Shown: positions 33,409 to 42,334 of the stretch, one piece after another
Position numbering within the stretch: the first letter of the stretch is position 1
Layout of the letters: each line of letters begins with the position of its first letter
Virus record (IMG/VR): IMGVR_UViG_3300034073_003944
Span: 109,067 to 173,066 of that record
Length of the DNA: 64,000 nucleotides
Direction: 5' to 3' (one strand)
From: a virus
Translations under genes and position numbers: made by a program
The notes under the pieces: generated by a model
What the model was told of the DNA's origin: nothing
Database searches by the model: none
What the model saw: the letters and a program-made list of their open reading frames with translations, nothing else

Positions 33409-34038
33409 TTATTTTTTCTTAGTCTTACCGCCTTTTGTATATTTAACTACTAGCTTTTGTAAATTTTTTGGTAGTGTTGGTGGAGTATAATCTGGCTTCT
33501 TTGATTTATAATCTACTTGTCTTTCAAACTTACCAACTTCTCGCATTGGTTGTGTTGGATCATCAACCTCTTTATTCATTGGTTCGGCTTTTATTTGCTT
33601 AGAAGGTTTATTGTCCTTTTCAGGATCTACCATACTTTCATCAGATAACTTATCACCTTTCTTACCACCTTCTTTATCCTTACTATTCTCAACATTTCTA
33701 CTATATGTACTATCTACATAATTTAGTTCATTTTCATCTAAATAATCCTTAACGAACTTCTTTACATCTTCGTACTTTACATATAGTTTCTTTACTCTAT
33801 CGGTACCGTCTTTAAATGCTTGTATATCGTAAATATTATGAGTTATCGGTCTAATGCTGATATGATGTGGCTCACACTCACATACATTATAGTTACCCTT
33901 ATCATCTAATACTACCGGCTTCTTTATCTCCTTCGCTAACTCCTCCATCATATCAGCAAAAGATTCCGATGCGTTCGTGTATTTTTGTTCAAGCGTTTCT
34001 TTAACTAGCTTATTTACGGTTTTTTTGGAATAGCTCAT
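33409..34038 (-). CDS. Hydrophilic protein of unknown function
   Basis: A 209-residue, very polar protein. The N-terminal 100 residues look folded (helices at both ends, a strand region with CECEPHHISIRPITHNIYDI), while residues 110-195 are Lys/Asp/Glu/Pro-rich and probably disordered, ending KYTKGGKTKKK. The TATTTATA box 9 bases before its start suggests late expression, hence possibly a virion or assembly protein. Confidence 0.5.
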   Translation of the reverse strand: MSYSKKTVNKLVKETLEQKYTNASESFADMMEELAKEIKKPVVLDDKGNYNVCECEPHHISIRPITHNIYDIQAFKDGTDRVKKLYVKYEDVKKFVKDYLDENELNYVDSTYSRNVENSKDKEGGKKGDKLSDESMVDPEKDNKPSKQIKAEPMNKEVDDPTQPMREVGKFERQVDYKSKKPDYTPPTLPKNLQKLVVKYTKGGKTKKK

Positions 34039-34047
34039 ATCTCTATA

Positions 34048-34055
34048 TATAAATA
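34048..34055 (-). promoter_or_regulatory. Putative late promoter box TATTTATA
   Basis: Minus strand CTATTTATA, 9 bases before the ATG at 34038. Same extended box as at 28943, 27439 and 61031. Confidence 0.35.
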
Positions 34056-34076
34056 GTATCTGTTATATAATTATTA

Positions 34077-34634
34077 TTATTTTTTAATTTCTTCTAATAC
34101 ATGTATATGTCCAATATAACCGTAATTTTCGTTTCTTATAGCAGTTACCTTTACATTATAAATATTACCTTCTCTATCTACTACTCTATGTTCACTGATA
34201 CTACTTCTTTTATCTCTTATAGCTTTATCCCATTCTTTTTCAACATGTTCTAAATCTTCACCATGTACTCCATTTTTCCATCCATTACCCAAGAAATATT
34301 CAACATCGTGTTTCAATAATTGACAATATTTCTCATTTACCCATGTACAACTACCACTCGTATTACATTCAAATATAGGTTCGGGTCTATTATCCAATAT
34401 CCACTTTTGTCTACAACATATGGTATTTATTGCATCTGAATCTTTGTTCACCTGAGTTTGTATAGCGGTAACTCTATCTTTTAAAGACTTACCACCATTA
34501 GGTTTAACTTCTTCAAGAATATCTTTAATATTCTTATTTAGATTATTAACCCACTTAAATACTACAAATAAAAATCCACCAACAGTTACCAATGCTATTA
34601 TAGTTTGAAGAATGGAAAAAATAAGGTTCATCAT
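34077..34634 (-). CDS. PAS-domain membrane protein
   Basis: A 185-residue protein. Residues 3-28 are a membrane segment (LIFSILQTIIALVTVGGFLF), residues 30-75 a charged helix like the signalling helices of sensor proteins, and residues about 78-183 a PAS fold: PEPIFECNTSGSCTWVN, YFLGNGWKNGVHGEDLEHV, SISEHRVVDREGNIYNVKV and GYIGHIHVLEEI follow the PAS-fold order closely. PAS domains sense small ligands, redox or light and mediate dimerisation. There is no output domain after it, so it may titrate or hetero-dimerise with host sensor proteins. Start could be either of two adjacent ATGs. Confidence 0.75.
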   Translation of the reverse strand: MMNLIFSILQTIIALVTVGGFLFVVFKWVNNLNKNIKDILEEVKPNGGKSLKDRVTAIQTQVNKDSDAINTICCRQKWILDNRPEPIFECNTSGSCTWVNEKYCQLLKHDVEYFLGNGWKNGVHGEDLEHVEKEWDKAIRDKRSSISEHRVVDREGNIYNVKVTAIRNENYGYIGHIHVLEEIKK

Positions 34635-34654
34635 ATTATAAAAATAATTGTTTA

Positions 34655-34668
34655 TATAAATATAAATA
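34655..34668 (-). promoter_or_regulatory. Putative late promoter, double TATTTATA box
   Basis: Two overlapping TATTTATA copies (34655-34662 and 34661-34668) lie between the terminator of the ribonucleotide reductase gene and the PAS-protein gene. Transcription must restart here if that terminator works. Confidence 0.4.
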
Positions 34669-34672
34669 AAAA

Positions 34673-34694
34673 AGCACTTAACTTAATAAGTGCT
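34673..34694 (-). terminator. Rho-independent terminator after the ribonucleotide reductase gene
   Basis: AGCACTT paired with AAGTGCT around an 8-base loop, flanked by A-run and T-run on both strands; on the minus strand it is followed by TTTTTTATTTAT and lies 21 bases after the stop at 34716. Confidence 0.75.
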
Positions 34695-34715
34695 CTTTTT
34701 TAAATGTTTTTTATA

Positions 34716-36692
34716 TTATCTAACTGGACATACACCACTTTCACATTCAATGCCTTGTAGAAGTTCTCCACTTGTATTGATAGTAAGGTTACTGAGTGGT
34801 TTAACCTTCTCTTTAGCCTTCAAATAAGCATCTTTATCTATTTCTTGATAAGGAGCTTGCTTAAAGCCGTGTTTCTGTCTTAACAAGAAACTTACACTCT
34901 TGACATTATTCTTATAATTATCTTTCAACCAACCCTTAAGCTCATTCAACTCAGATGGTTCATAATAAGCCGTAACACTTACAGCATTATCACTCCATAC
35001 CTTTTGAAGTTCCTTAACCATGTTCAATTGTTTAATAACACCCATATCATCCGCTAAGATTGCACCTTCCGGAGTTTCACATGGAAAATAAACAACAACT
35101 GTATCATGATTTTCCGTACCATCAAAATTCAACAAGAATTCGGTGTGGTATCCCAAATCTTTACAAATTTGTACGAGCTTGTCACTACTGCTCATACGAA
35201 CTGTTCGCATATAATACTTACTGTAAGCAGGATGTACACCTGGAGTAGCTCCTCCAAGCAAACTCAATGTACCACTTGGCTTAACTGTGGTCAACTTAAT
35301 GCTTTCCGGCCATCCTCGTTCCTTACTCCAGCTCTTATCAAACTTACGAAGTTCAACATAACACTTATCTAACCAAGGAACTTTATCAAGTGATTGACAA
35401 ATACCAGTAACACCCAACCCGAGTCTCATGTTCTTATGAACAATCTTATTGGTTTCTTCGTGAATAAATGGAAGTGCTGCAATAGCCTTTTGAGTCTTAT
35501 AAAGCAACTTAGCACAATCATTTAATTCGTCTTGTGACTCAATATTATTTAAATAAAGTTCACAAAGATTACAACATTCATAATCACTCAAACTAATTTC
35601 ACCACACGGATTTGTTCCAATAACATTATCAACATCTGTTGGATACAACTTACTATCCTTAAGAGGACCATCCTTCAATCGTCCATACTTTTGACTGAGT
35701 GGTAAATTGAAGAATCCATATGGTTCACCATTAGCAAAACCGGTTTCTTTATTAATCTCATAACCATTAGTCCAAAACTCATCAATCAAATGACTATAAT
35801 CGTCAACATAAAGAGTATTGTTGCTCATGGCTCTCCAGTTAGGTACATTACCAGCACTCCAATTCTTAGCTCTTATATAAAGAATATCATCAGGATCACC
35901 CAAAGCAATTTCAGCACTTCTACGAACATTACCAGCAACAACAATGCTACCAATAATATTACAAATATCAAGTACATCAATACTTCTAAGCTTCTTAGCT
36001 TCTCTGCTTTGGAAGATTTTTGTAATCTTCTCAATACCATCAACTAAGATAGATGGACCACTTGCTTTACCACCAAATCCACTAATCTTTTCACCGGCAC
36101 CACGAACAAGAATTGTGCTATATGTAAAACTTTTACCGGTAACATAAAAAGCATCAAGTACATTAGCCAACAACTTGACCCATCCTTCTCTTGTATCAGG
36201 TACAATAAAATCAGCATCCTTGGTTGGTTGATGTGTAACATTTACATCTTTCTTGATTCTAGGAAGTTCGTGTACATCTTCACGACGAACGCTGTATCCA
36301 ACACCTCCACCCAACATCAAATTCTCAAATAAAAACAAAAATGCTTTGGGTTCTCTAATACTTGTAAACCAACAATTTAGAAGACTGTTTGCACCGAATC
36401 TATCAACTGTGCTAGTGCCTAATTGCCAAAGCATTCTTCCGGCAAAATTACACTTCAAGTTAAAGACATAATCAAAAAGTCTTTCAGCTTCTTCTTTAGT
36501 ATATTGGGCACCAATCTTTTGCGCACCGTTTATACACCTTTCAATGGTTTCATGCCATTCTTCGGTATTACCATCATCTTTCAATCTAGCATATGTTCTT
36601 TTATATACTATATAGCCCAATCCATTAAAACCCCAATTGGGTTGTTTCTTTGCATACTTCTTGACAAAATCTTTACTTAAAATATCACTCAT
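34716..36692 (-). CDS. nrdJ: Adenosylcobalamin-dependent (class II) ribonucleotide reductase, monomeric type
   Basis: Reduces ribonucleotides (triphosphates in the monomeric type) to deoxyribonucleotides using a B12-derived radical. Key residues: SLLNCWFTSI with the N-terminal redox cysteine, GTNPCGEISLSDYECCNLCEL with the radical cysteine of N-P-C-G-E, TVKPSGTLSLLGGATPGVH for substrate binding, and the C-terminal redox pair in CESGVCPVR. 658 residues fits the single-chain Lactobacillus-type RTPR. There is a GAAAGG ribosome-binding site and a terminator follows. T4 itself uses class I; class II needs no oxygen or separate radical subunit but needs B12 from the host. Confidence 0.9.
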   Translation of the reverse strand: MSDILSKDFVKKYAKKQPNWGFNGLGYIVYKRTYARLKDDGNTEEWHETIERCINGAQKIGAQYTKEEAERLFDYVFNLKCNFAGRMLWQLGTSTVDRFGANSLLNCWFTSIREPKAFLFLFENLMLGGGVGYSVRREDVHELPRIKKDVNVTHQPTKDADFIVPDTREGWVKLLANVLDAFYVTGKSFTYSTILVRGAGEKISGFGGKASGPSILVDGIEKITKIFQSREAKKLRSIDVLDICNIIGSIVVAGNVRRSAEIALGDPDDILYIRAKNWSAGNVPNWRAMSNNTLYVDDYSHLIDEFWTNGYEINKETGFANGEPYGFFNLPLSQKYGRLKDGPLKDSKLYPTDVDNVIGTNPCGEISLSDYECCNLCELYLNNIESQDELNDCAKLLYKTQKAIAALPFIHEETNKIVHKNMRLGLGVTGICQSLDKVPWLDKCYVELRKFDKSWSKERGWPESIKLTTVKPSGTLSLLGGATPGVHPAYSKYYMRTVRMSSSDKLVQICKDLGYHTEFLLNFDGTENHDTVVVYFPCETPEGAILADDMGVIKQLNMVKELQKVWSDNAVSVTAYYEPSELNELKGWLKDNYKNNVKSVSFLLRQKHGFKQAPYQEIDKDAYLKAKEKVKPLSNLTINTSGELLQGIECESGVCPVR

Positions 36693-36808
36693 AATAAGAA
36701 CCTTTCTGTAGGTAGAAAATAACTATCAATTTAAAAAATAAAATTTTATTTGCATCAAAAACTTTTAAAAACTTTTTTATAACTTTTTATAAATTTTATA
36801 ACTATGAA

Positions 36809-38194
36809 TTACTCATCGTCTTCATCAACATTGTGAGCATTCCACTTGTTCTTGAGAACTTTCTTTACTTGATTCTCACCGTCCATCATTTCATTCAATA
36901 CAGCAAGACCTTCACGACTGTTCTCAGCAAAAATTTCAATTTGACCACAACCAGCATTCATCTTACTCGGGAATGTCAAACCATCTGGTCCGAAACGATT
37001 CTTAATAACATGAAAACGAGCAGTATGACTTTGTTTATCTTGAACCTTACGACTCAAACTCATAACAAAGTCAGCAGTCATAATCTTACGATAACTGTCA
37101 GCAATATTATTCGCCTGAATAATATCTTCATCCATGGCAGCTCTATTTGATTGTGAAGCACTCCAAATAGGAACTTGTAATTCACCGGCGACACCACGAA
37201 GTTCTTCATAAATACCACCAGCTTCGCTATAACTGTTACTATTTCGTTCACTCTGTGATGGACGAAGAATATCGGCGTAATCAACAATAATCATATCCAC
37301 TTTTGTACCAAGTAATGCTAATCGTTCACAATGTGCCTTGAGACTATAGGCACTAACAGTCTTAATTGGGAAATACTTAATAACAAGTTTACCAGGCACT
37401 TCTGTAATCTTCTGTTTTACAATATCAATATTGTTCCTAATATTTTGGAAATCAATACCTGTAAAACAACTGTCGTATCTCAATCCAACATAATTTTCAT
37501 TCAACTCAAGTGTAAAATGTACAACATTCTTACCTTGTCTCATAGCTTCAGCGCCAAGCTTACAGAGTACCCAGCTCTTACCACTACCGGCACAAGCTGT
37601 AATAATGCCAAGTTCGCCAGGTCCAAGTCCACCGTCCATAATTGTATCAATTTCTGTCCAATTGGTTTTGATGCAATTACGGCTCATCACGCTCATTCGT
37701 TTTTCAATTTCTTCACCATAGTCATGTCCAATATTGCGTTCCATACCCGCCTTTAAAGCATGGTCAACAACATTCTTAATCTTTTCATACTGACCCGTAG
37801 CAAGCAAATCGGCACTTTCAAAGATTGCATTCTTCAACTTTTGATTCTTACAAAATTCAAGAAACTGTTCCTTAACAAACTTAAGATCGTTATCATTTAC
37901 CTTTTGATAAACAAGTTTAAGATTATCTACGATAGATTTCTTTAACACTTCATTATCTACAGTATCAATCTTAATTTTAAATACGGTAAGAGTAGGAATA
38001 TCTTTGTATTCGTTATAATAATTCAAACTCTCCTTAAGGATCCACTTATGTGCATCACTCTCAAAAAACTCAGCTTCTACAATGTCGTGAATTCGTTCAA
38101 TAAAAGAACGATCTGACAATAGACACGAAATGCACTTAATCTGGAAGTCCAGACCATATTTTTTTAAATTATCAATAATTTGTTTGTTCTCCAT
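36809..38194 (-). CDS. Replicative DNA helicase, DnaB/gp41 family
   Basis: A 461-residue hexameric helicase that unwinds DNA ahead of the replication fork and recruits primase. N-terminal helical domain (residues 1-150) as in DnaB/gp41, then the RecA-like motor: GPGELGIITACAGSGKSW (Walker A near residue 205), VVHFTLELNENYVGLRYD, MIIVDYADILRPSQ (Walker B with the Asp), VPIWSASQSNRAAMDED (motif H3-H4) and an acidic C-terminus (VDEDDE), often used for protein contacts. Neighbouring genes are the 5' nuclease, UvsX and gp32, forming the replication block. Confidence 0.85.
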   Translation of the reverse strand: MENKQIIDNLKKYGLDFQIKCISCLLSDRSFIERIHDIVEAEFFESDAHKWILKESLNYYNEYKDIPTLTVFKIKIDTVDNEVLKKSIVDNLKLVYQKVNDNDLKFVKEQFLEFCKNQKLKNAIFESADLLATGQYEKIKNVVDHALKAGMERNIGHDYGEEIEKRMSVMSRNCIKTNWTEIDTIMDGGLGPGELGIITACAGSGKSWVLCKLGAEAMRQGKNVVHFTLELNENYVGLRYDSCFTGIDFQNIRNNIDIVKQKITEVPGKLVIKYFPIKTVSAYSLKAHCERLALLGTKVDMIIVDYADILRPSQSERNSNSYSEAGGIYEELRGVAGELQVPIWSASQSNRAAMDEDIIQANNIADSYRKIMTADFVMSLSRKVQDKQSHTARFHVIKNRFGPDGLTFPSKMNAGCGQIEIFAENSREGLAVLNEMMDGENQVKKVLKNKWNAHNVDEDDE

Positions 38195-38240
38195 AAAAAT
38201 AGTATACCTGCGTAATTAAGTTTTACAACTTGTTATATGC

Positions 38241-39308
38241 TTATAACACAAAACTATTTAGTTTTCCAAATGTTTCCTGTACCCAAACCATATAATTGGG
38301 AAGATTATTCCACATTTTGTCTTCTGTTATTAACTTGCTGAACCCCATCTTGTCAATTTTAGGAATTTGTTTAGCAACTATTTCCTCAATTCTCAACTGT
38401 GTAAAAGATTGTATTTGAGTATTGTGTAACTGCATCAATTCATAATTGCGTTCAAGCAATAGCTTATTATCCAATACTCTTTCGTAAATCTTATACTTTC
38501 CCTTATTATTCTCACTATAATTGTAGATTTGTTGTAAGCAAACCTGTGGTTCTTCACCTAGAAAAGGAAATGCTTGTAACACTCTCTTCAATCCAACACC
38601 ATCCAATCCGGGTATGTTATCACTTACATCACCTTCCATAACTCTGTAGAAAACAAAATTCTTGCAGTTGATTCCGTATTCATCTACAATTTCTTTACAA
38701 CCAAAAATCTTTTTCTTTACCGGACTCCAAATATTAATCTTATCACTAGCTAACTGCAAAAAATCTTTATCCGTAGACATTATTGTTACATTACTATCTT
38801 TGAATGTCTGTTTAGCCAAATAAGCAATAGTATCATCAGCTTCTACTTGATCTAGCGCCATTACAGTAACAGGCAATACATCCAAATAATTTACAGTACG
38901 AATCAATTCTTTTTTGAAATTTTGCGATTCTGTAATACTGTCTGACAACTCTTCGTAAGTTCTATTCAACCTAATGTCAGTTCTTCTACCGTTTTTATAA
39001 CCGGGATATATTTTTCTTCTCTTTTGAGAACCACCTTTACCGTCAAATACAACAATAACCCGTGTAGGATTTAATAATTTAATTGCATATCCTACGCTCT
39101 TAAGAAATCCAGCAATACCACCTGTGTGTAATCCATCATCATTAAGAGATGGTACCGCCATAAAACTTCTAATGTAAGTATTTAATCCATCAACAAGAAG
39201 AATATCGGAGTTAATATTCTTTTGCAGTCCACTAACTCCGACATCTTCTTTTATGTTCTCAAATAACGAGAACAGTTTCTTTCGTTCGTTGGAAGTAAAT
39301 CCACTCAT
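38241..39308 (-). CDS. 5'-3' exonuclease / RNase H-like flap nuclease (T4 Rnh family)
   Basis: A 355-residue FEN/5'-nuclease family enzyme, expected to remove RNA primers from lagging-strand fragments. Acidic metal-site motifs: ILLVDGLNTYIRSF, VIVVFDGKGGSQKRRKIYP, VEADDTIAYLAKQ, NVTIMSTDKDFLQL and VMEGDVSDNIPGLDGVGLKR (the helix-hairpin-helix DNA-binding part). All the expected aspartates are visible. It overlaps the 3' end of uvsX by four bases (TGA/ATG type), so the two are coupled. Confidence 0.85.
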   Translation of the reverse strand: MSGFTSNERKKLFSLFENIKEDVGVSGLQKNINSDILLVDGLNTYIRSFMAVPSLNDDGLHTGGIAGFLKSVGYAIKLLNPTRVIVVFDGKGGSQKRRKIYPGYKNGRRTDIRLNRTYEELSDSITESQNFKKELIRTVNYLDVLPVTVMALDQVEADDTIAYLAKQTFKDSNVTIMSTDKDFLQLASDKINIWSPVKKKIFGCKEIVDEYGINCKNFVFYRVMEGDVSDNIPGLDGVGLKRVLQAFPFLGEEPQVCLQQIYNYSENNKGKYKIYERVLDNKLLLERNYELMQLHNTQIQSFTQLRIEEIVAKQIPKIDKMGFSKLITEDKMWNNLPNYMVWVQETFGKLNSFVL

Positions 39309-40444
39309 TCTTCAGAACCAGCAGTTTCTTCTTCCGTATCAACAACAGCATCCTCAACAATTTGACTATTGGGATCCTTGTACTTCATAATCACAGCTTC
39401 ACAAATCTTAAGATAAAGTTCTTCTTTAAGTTTTTCATCAGATTGCATTGTGCTTACAAAGTCCTTAGATTGAAACTTCCAATCTTCGCCATTATCCTTC
39501 TTATAGGAATAATAAGCGCCGCCTTGTTTAATAATACTATTGTCTTTCAGAATCTTAATCCAACTACTATAGTCAGCAATACCACTGTCAAAGTAGATCT
39601 CAAAGTTAGCTTGTCTCTGAGGCGGACCCATTCTGTTCTTGATAACAACCGCCTTACACTCATTACCGATGATTTCTTCACCCTTCTTGAGCTTACCAGT
39701 GTTATTCAAACGAACTCGTACACTACAATGATAAGCAAGTGCCTTACCACCACTCACCACATACTTGTCACCGAATGCCATAGCATTTAGGTTTTGACGA
39801 AGCTGGTTAGTAAATACAGTGAGAACCTTTTGCTTACCAATCATGTTGGTGATCTTTCTCATAGCCTTACTAATAATAATACTCTTACCAGTAGCGAAAC
39901 CATCTTTACCATGTTCACTTTCCAACTCAGCCTTTGTAGAAGCTGCGGCTACAGAGTCAATGATAAGTGTAAGAATACGATCCTTATTGCTCTTACGAAC
40001 GATTGCGATCATTTGTTCCATCTTTTCAAAGATATCTTCAACGGTTTCACATTGAACATACAGAAGTTTAGACAGATTTACACCAAGGCTCTTCCAGAAT
40101 TCCGGAGCAGCTGCATTTTCAGTATCAATTACGACTGCAACACCACCCTTGCGTTGTGTTTCAGCACAAATATGAGCCGATACTAGACTCTTACCAGTAC
40201 CTTCCAATCCGTTAAATTCAACCATCTTTCCTACAGGCAATCCACCGTGTGGGCGGTTGCTAATAGCTAAATCTAACAGTGAAGAACCTGTACCGATCCA
40301 ATCACTAACTTCTGCTGGATTTTCTTCTTCATCCAAGAAATAAGCGATCTTACCACCGTCTTTATTTGCTTTGTTTAACTCATTTGCCAATAACTCAACA
40401 AGTTCATCTCGTTGATTAGTTTCTTTATTAGATTTTTTTGCCAT
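39305..40444 (-). CDS. uvsX: RecA-family recombinase, UvsX-like
   Basis: A protein of about 379 residues. Strand-exchange ATPase with Walker A GLEGTGKSLVSAH (near residue 75), VVIDTENAA, the catalytic-Glu region, LTLIIDSVAAASTKAELES (Walker B) and VFTNQLRQNLNAM followed by VSGGKALAYH (loop 2 region). The C-terminal 40 residues are acidic (EDAVVDTEEETAGSEE), as in RecA. The ATG at 40444 is preferred; the longer frame from 40486 runs through the hairpin after gp32. It promotes recombination-dependent replication together with the gp32-like protein just upstream. Confidence 0.85.
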   Translation of the reverse strand: MAKKSNKETNQRDELVELLANELNKANKDGGKIAYFLDEEENPAEVSDWIGTGSSLLDLAISNRPHGGLPVGKMVEFNGLEGTGKSLVSAHICAETQRKGGVAVVIDTENAAAPEFWKSLGVNLSKLLYVQCETVEDIFEKMEQMIAIVRKSNKDRILTLIIDSVAAASTKAELESEHGKDGFATGKSIIISKAMRKITNMIGKQKVLTVFTNQLRQNLNAMAFGDKYVVSGGKALAYHCSVRVRLNNTGKLKKGEEIIGNECKAVVIKNRMGPPQRQANFEIYFDSGIADYSSWIKILKDNSIIKQGGAYYSYKKDNGEDWKFQSKDFVSTMQSDEKLKEELYLKICEAVIMKYKDPNSQIVEDAVVDTEEETAGSEE

Positions 40445-40460
40445 AACAGGTATAACTAGA

Positions 40461-40492
40461 AAACCGGTGGCATATAAAAATACCACCGGTTT
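40461..40492 (-). terminator. Hairpin between gp32-like and uvsX genes, possible terminator or attenuator
   Basis: AAACCGGTGG paired perfectly with CCACCGGTTT around a 12-base AT loop, followed on the minus strand by TTTTC (short U-tract). It lies 11 bases after the gp32-like stop and 17 before the uvsX start. The short U-tract suggests partial termination, which would allow more gp32 than UvsX. Confidence 0.55.
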
Positions 40493-40502
40493 AATTTATT
40501 TT

Positions 40503-41330
40503 TTAGGAGTTAAACAAATCGTCAAAAGCAGCGGTAACATCGTCCGTTGCAGCTGACTTAGCCTTGGCAGCACTTGGAGATGCTGTCGGCTTGGAAGCAG
40601 CTGGAGCAGCTGCTGGTTGTGCTGGAACATCGTCATCATCAGCAGAAACTACTGGTGTTTCGGTTGTCTCAGCAGTGTCAGGATTCAACCACTTATCCAT
40701 GACATCCTTAAGTTCATCATAAGAGAACTCAGGAAATAGATCAAGAATGTTAACTTGAGACTTGAGTGCTTCAAGCAACTGAGCGTTCTTCGGATCAACA
40801 GCGATACTCGTATTTGGCTTAACACGAATATTAGTTTCAGGGAAACTCTTACCAGATTCATCGCCAGTCTTGAACTCAACAACAATGTCTCGTCCACTGG
40901 TCAAGTCGGTAATATCACCGAAATCGGGATCGCTGATAATAGAAAGCAGCTCTTGATAAACTTGCTTGCCAAATCCCCAAAACTTGACACCTTCATGTTC
41001 CTCACCGCGAACGATGACAGGAGCAAAAGTACGCATCTTGGGTTCCATCTTACGACCCATCTTCCAATCCTCCTTATCACCGGTCTTCTTGAGACGGTTA
41101 CTGAACTCAACAATAGGATCTGGACGACCGAAACTATCAGGACTCAAATATGTCTTACCATTAATGTTGTAATGAAACTTGAGTTCAATGAAAGGATTTT
41201 CCGGAACATACTTATAGGGAACAATACGAACAACTTGCTTGCCCGGCTTGGGCTTCCAAATAAGATTGGACTTTTGATTTGTGTTTGAAAGAGAGTTCAA
41301 ACGACTCTTTAGTTTACTAATGTCTAGCAT
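40503..41330 (-). CDS. Single-stranded DNA-binding protein, T4 gp32-like
   Basis: A 275-residue protein. The basic N-terminus (LKSRLNSLSNTNQKSNLIWKP) resembles the LAST-type cooperative-binding region of gp32. The middle is an OB-fold-like core with aromatic and basic residues (VVRIVPYKY, FHYNING, KFWGFGKQVYQELL). The C-terminal 60 residues are Ala/Pro/Ser/Asp-rich and end with an acidic DDVTAAFDDLFNS, the tail that contacts replication partners. The zinc-finger cysteines of T4 gp32 are absent. GC-richer codon use fits high expression. An AT-rich leader with four CAATTA repeats and no clear ribosome-binding site precedes it. Confidence 0.8.
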   Translation of the reverse strand: MLDISKLKSRLNSLSNTNQKSNLIWKPKPGKQVVRIVPYKYVPENPFIELKFHYNINGKTYLSPDSFGRPDPIVEFSNRLKKTGDKEDWKMGRKMEPKMRTFAPVIVRGEEHEGVKFWGFGKQVYQELLSIISDPDFGDITDLTSGRDIVVEFKTGDESGKSFPETNIRVKPNTSIAVDPKNAQLLEALKSQVNILDLFPEFSYDELKDVMDKWLNPDTAETTETPVVSADDDDVPAQPAAAPAASKPTASPSAAKAKSAATDDVTAAFDDLFNS

Positions 41331-41335
41331 AATTT

Positions 41336-41372
41336 TAATTGATTAATTGTTAATTGTTTAATTAGATAATTG
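41336..41372 (-). promoter_or_regulatory. CAATTA repeat leader of the gp32-like gene, possible autoregulatory site
   Basis: CAATTA occurs four times on the minus strand (positions 41336-41341, 41344-41349, 41351-41356, 41367-41372), all within 42 bases of the start codon and with no G-rich ribosome-binding site. T4 gp32 is known to repress its own mRNA by binding an unstructured A/U-rich leader; this would be an equivalent site. Confidence 0.35.
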
Positions 41373-41428
41373 ATAATTATTTAAGTACTTACTCAAGTAT
41401 AAAACGAACTATCAATAAATACATATTA

Positions 41429-42334
41429 TCACAAAAGATAATCTTGTAAACTTATTTTAGTAAACAATTTTTTAACCTCGTCGTACCGCCAAAATTCACA
41501 TTTTAAAAAATTAATAATATTAATCATTCGGTTAATATCTTTTTTTCTCAATGATCCATTCGGATAATAATGTCGGGGTTCATCATATTCAACTACAATA
41601 TTTTTTTCTACATCATACGCATCTAGCCAATAACCCAATTCTTTTATATAAAATTCACCGCCATTTAAAGCATGTCTCAGTTTCCATCCATATTCTTTAT
41701 TAAGTTGTTCAAAATATTCACATGCTTTTAAATTGAAATTTGGACAAATTTTACCATGTTTCATTTCCAACTCTTGAAGTTTTTTAAGTCTCATTTTAGT
41801 TTTGACTTCACTTCTTTTAGCCGGATTTTTGTCGCCTGTAAATTTTCCCTTTAAAGATTCACTAATTTTTATTTTTGATTCAACATTATGATTTTTTCCA
41901 TACATCGGATGATTTGGACCTCGCATACCAACCTTACCTAAGTGTTTATTTCTTATTTTTTCTTTTGTTTCATCTGTATGTTTTTTGCCGTACATAGGAT
42001 GATTTTTTCCCTTTATTTTTTTACTTATATTATTTCTTTGTTCCGGCGATAAAATTCTTCCTTTGTTTTTTGAAGAAATTTTATTTTTACTGACACATGT
42101 ATGATTTTTTCCATGCATGGGGTTGTTTTGACCACTATAATTTCTACACATCATACATTTAGATTTTTTATTAATTTGACGGATCATATCAAGTTTAAGA
42201 CCATATAATTGAATAGATTCACACCCATCACATTTTTTAAAGTATTTTCTAGTATTATTAATTAAAATATACGGATAATCTTTTGATCTATCATAAAAAC
42301 ACTCATATACACAATCATTTATAGTAATATTCAT
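41429..42334 (-). CDS. Free-standing homing endonuclease with NUMOD3 repeats and PD-(D/E)XK/VSR-like C-terminus
   Basis: A 301-residue selfish endonuclease. The N-terminus has a C-x2-C...C-x2-C zinc-like site (KKCDGC, KCMMCRNY). It is followed by at least four NUMOD3-type DNA-binding units, each with N-P/H-M-Y/H-G-K and a short helix (NNPMHGKNHT, NHPMYGKKHT, NHPMYGKNHN). The C-terminal domain has LGYWLDAYDVEKNIVVEYDE, the D...(D/E)-x-x-E-type core of EDxHD/VSR-like nucleases, then a conserved W-R-Y-like end. It is inserted between the gp32-like gene and a small unknown gene; genes next to essential replication loci are typical targets. Confidence 0.8.
   Translation of the reverse strand: MNITINDCVYECFYDRSKDYPYILINNTRKYFKKCDGCESIQLYGLKLDMIRQINKKSKCMMCRNYSGQNNPMHGKNHTCVSKNKISSKNKGRILSPEQRNNISKKIKGKNHPMYGKKHTDETKEKIRNKHLGKVGMRGPNHPMYGKNHNVESKIKISESLKGKFTGDKNPAKRSEVKTKMRLKKLQELEMKHGKICPNFNLKACEYFEQLNKEYGWKLRHALNGGEFYIKELGYWLDAYDVEKNIVVEYDEPRHYYPNGSLRKKDINRMINIINFLKCEFWRYDEVKKLFTKISLQDYLL

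Noticed and set aside
35060-41288. Plus-strand frames opposite the reductase, helicase, uvsX and gp32 genes
   Set aside because: All lie antisense to well-supported genes, have low-complexity composition and no ribosome-binding sites.
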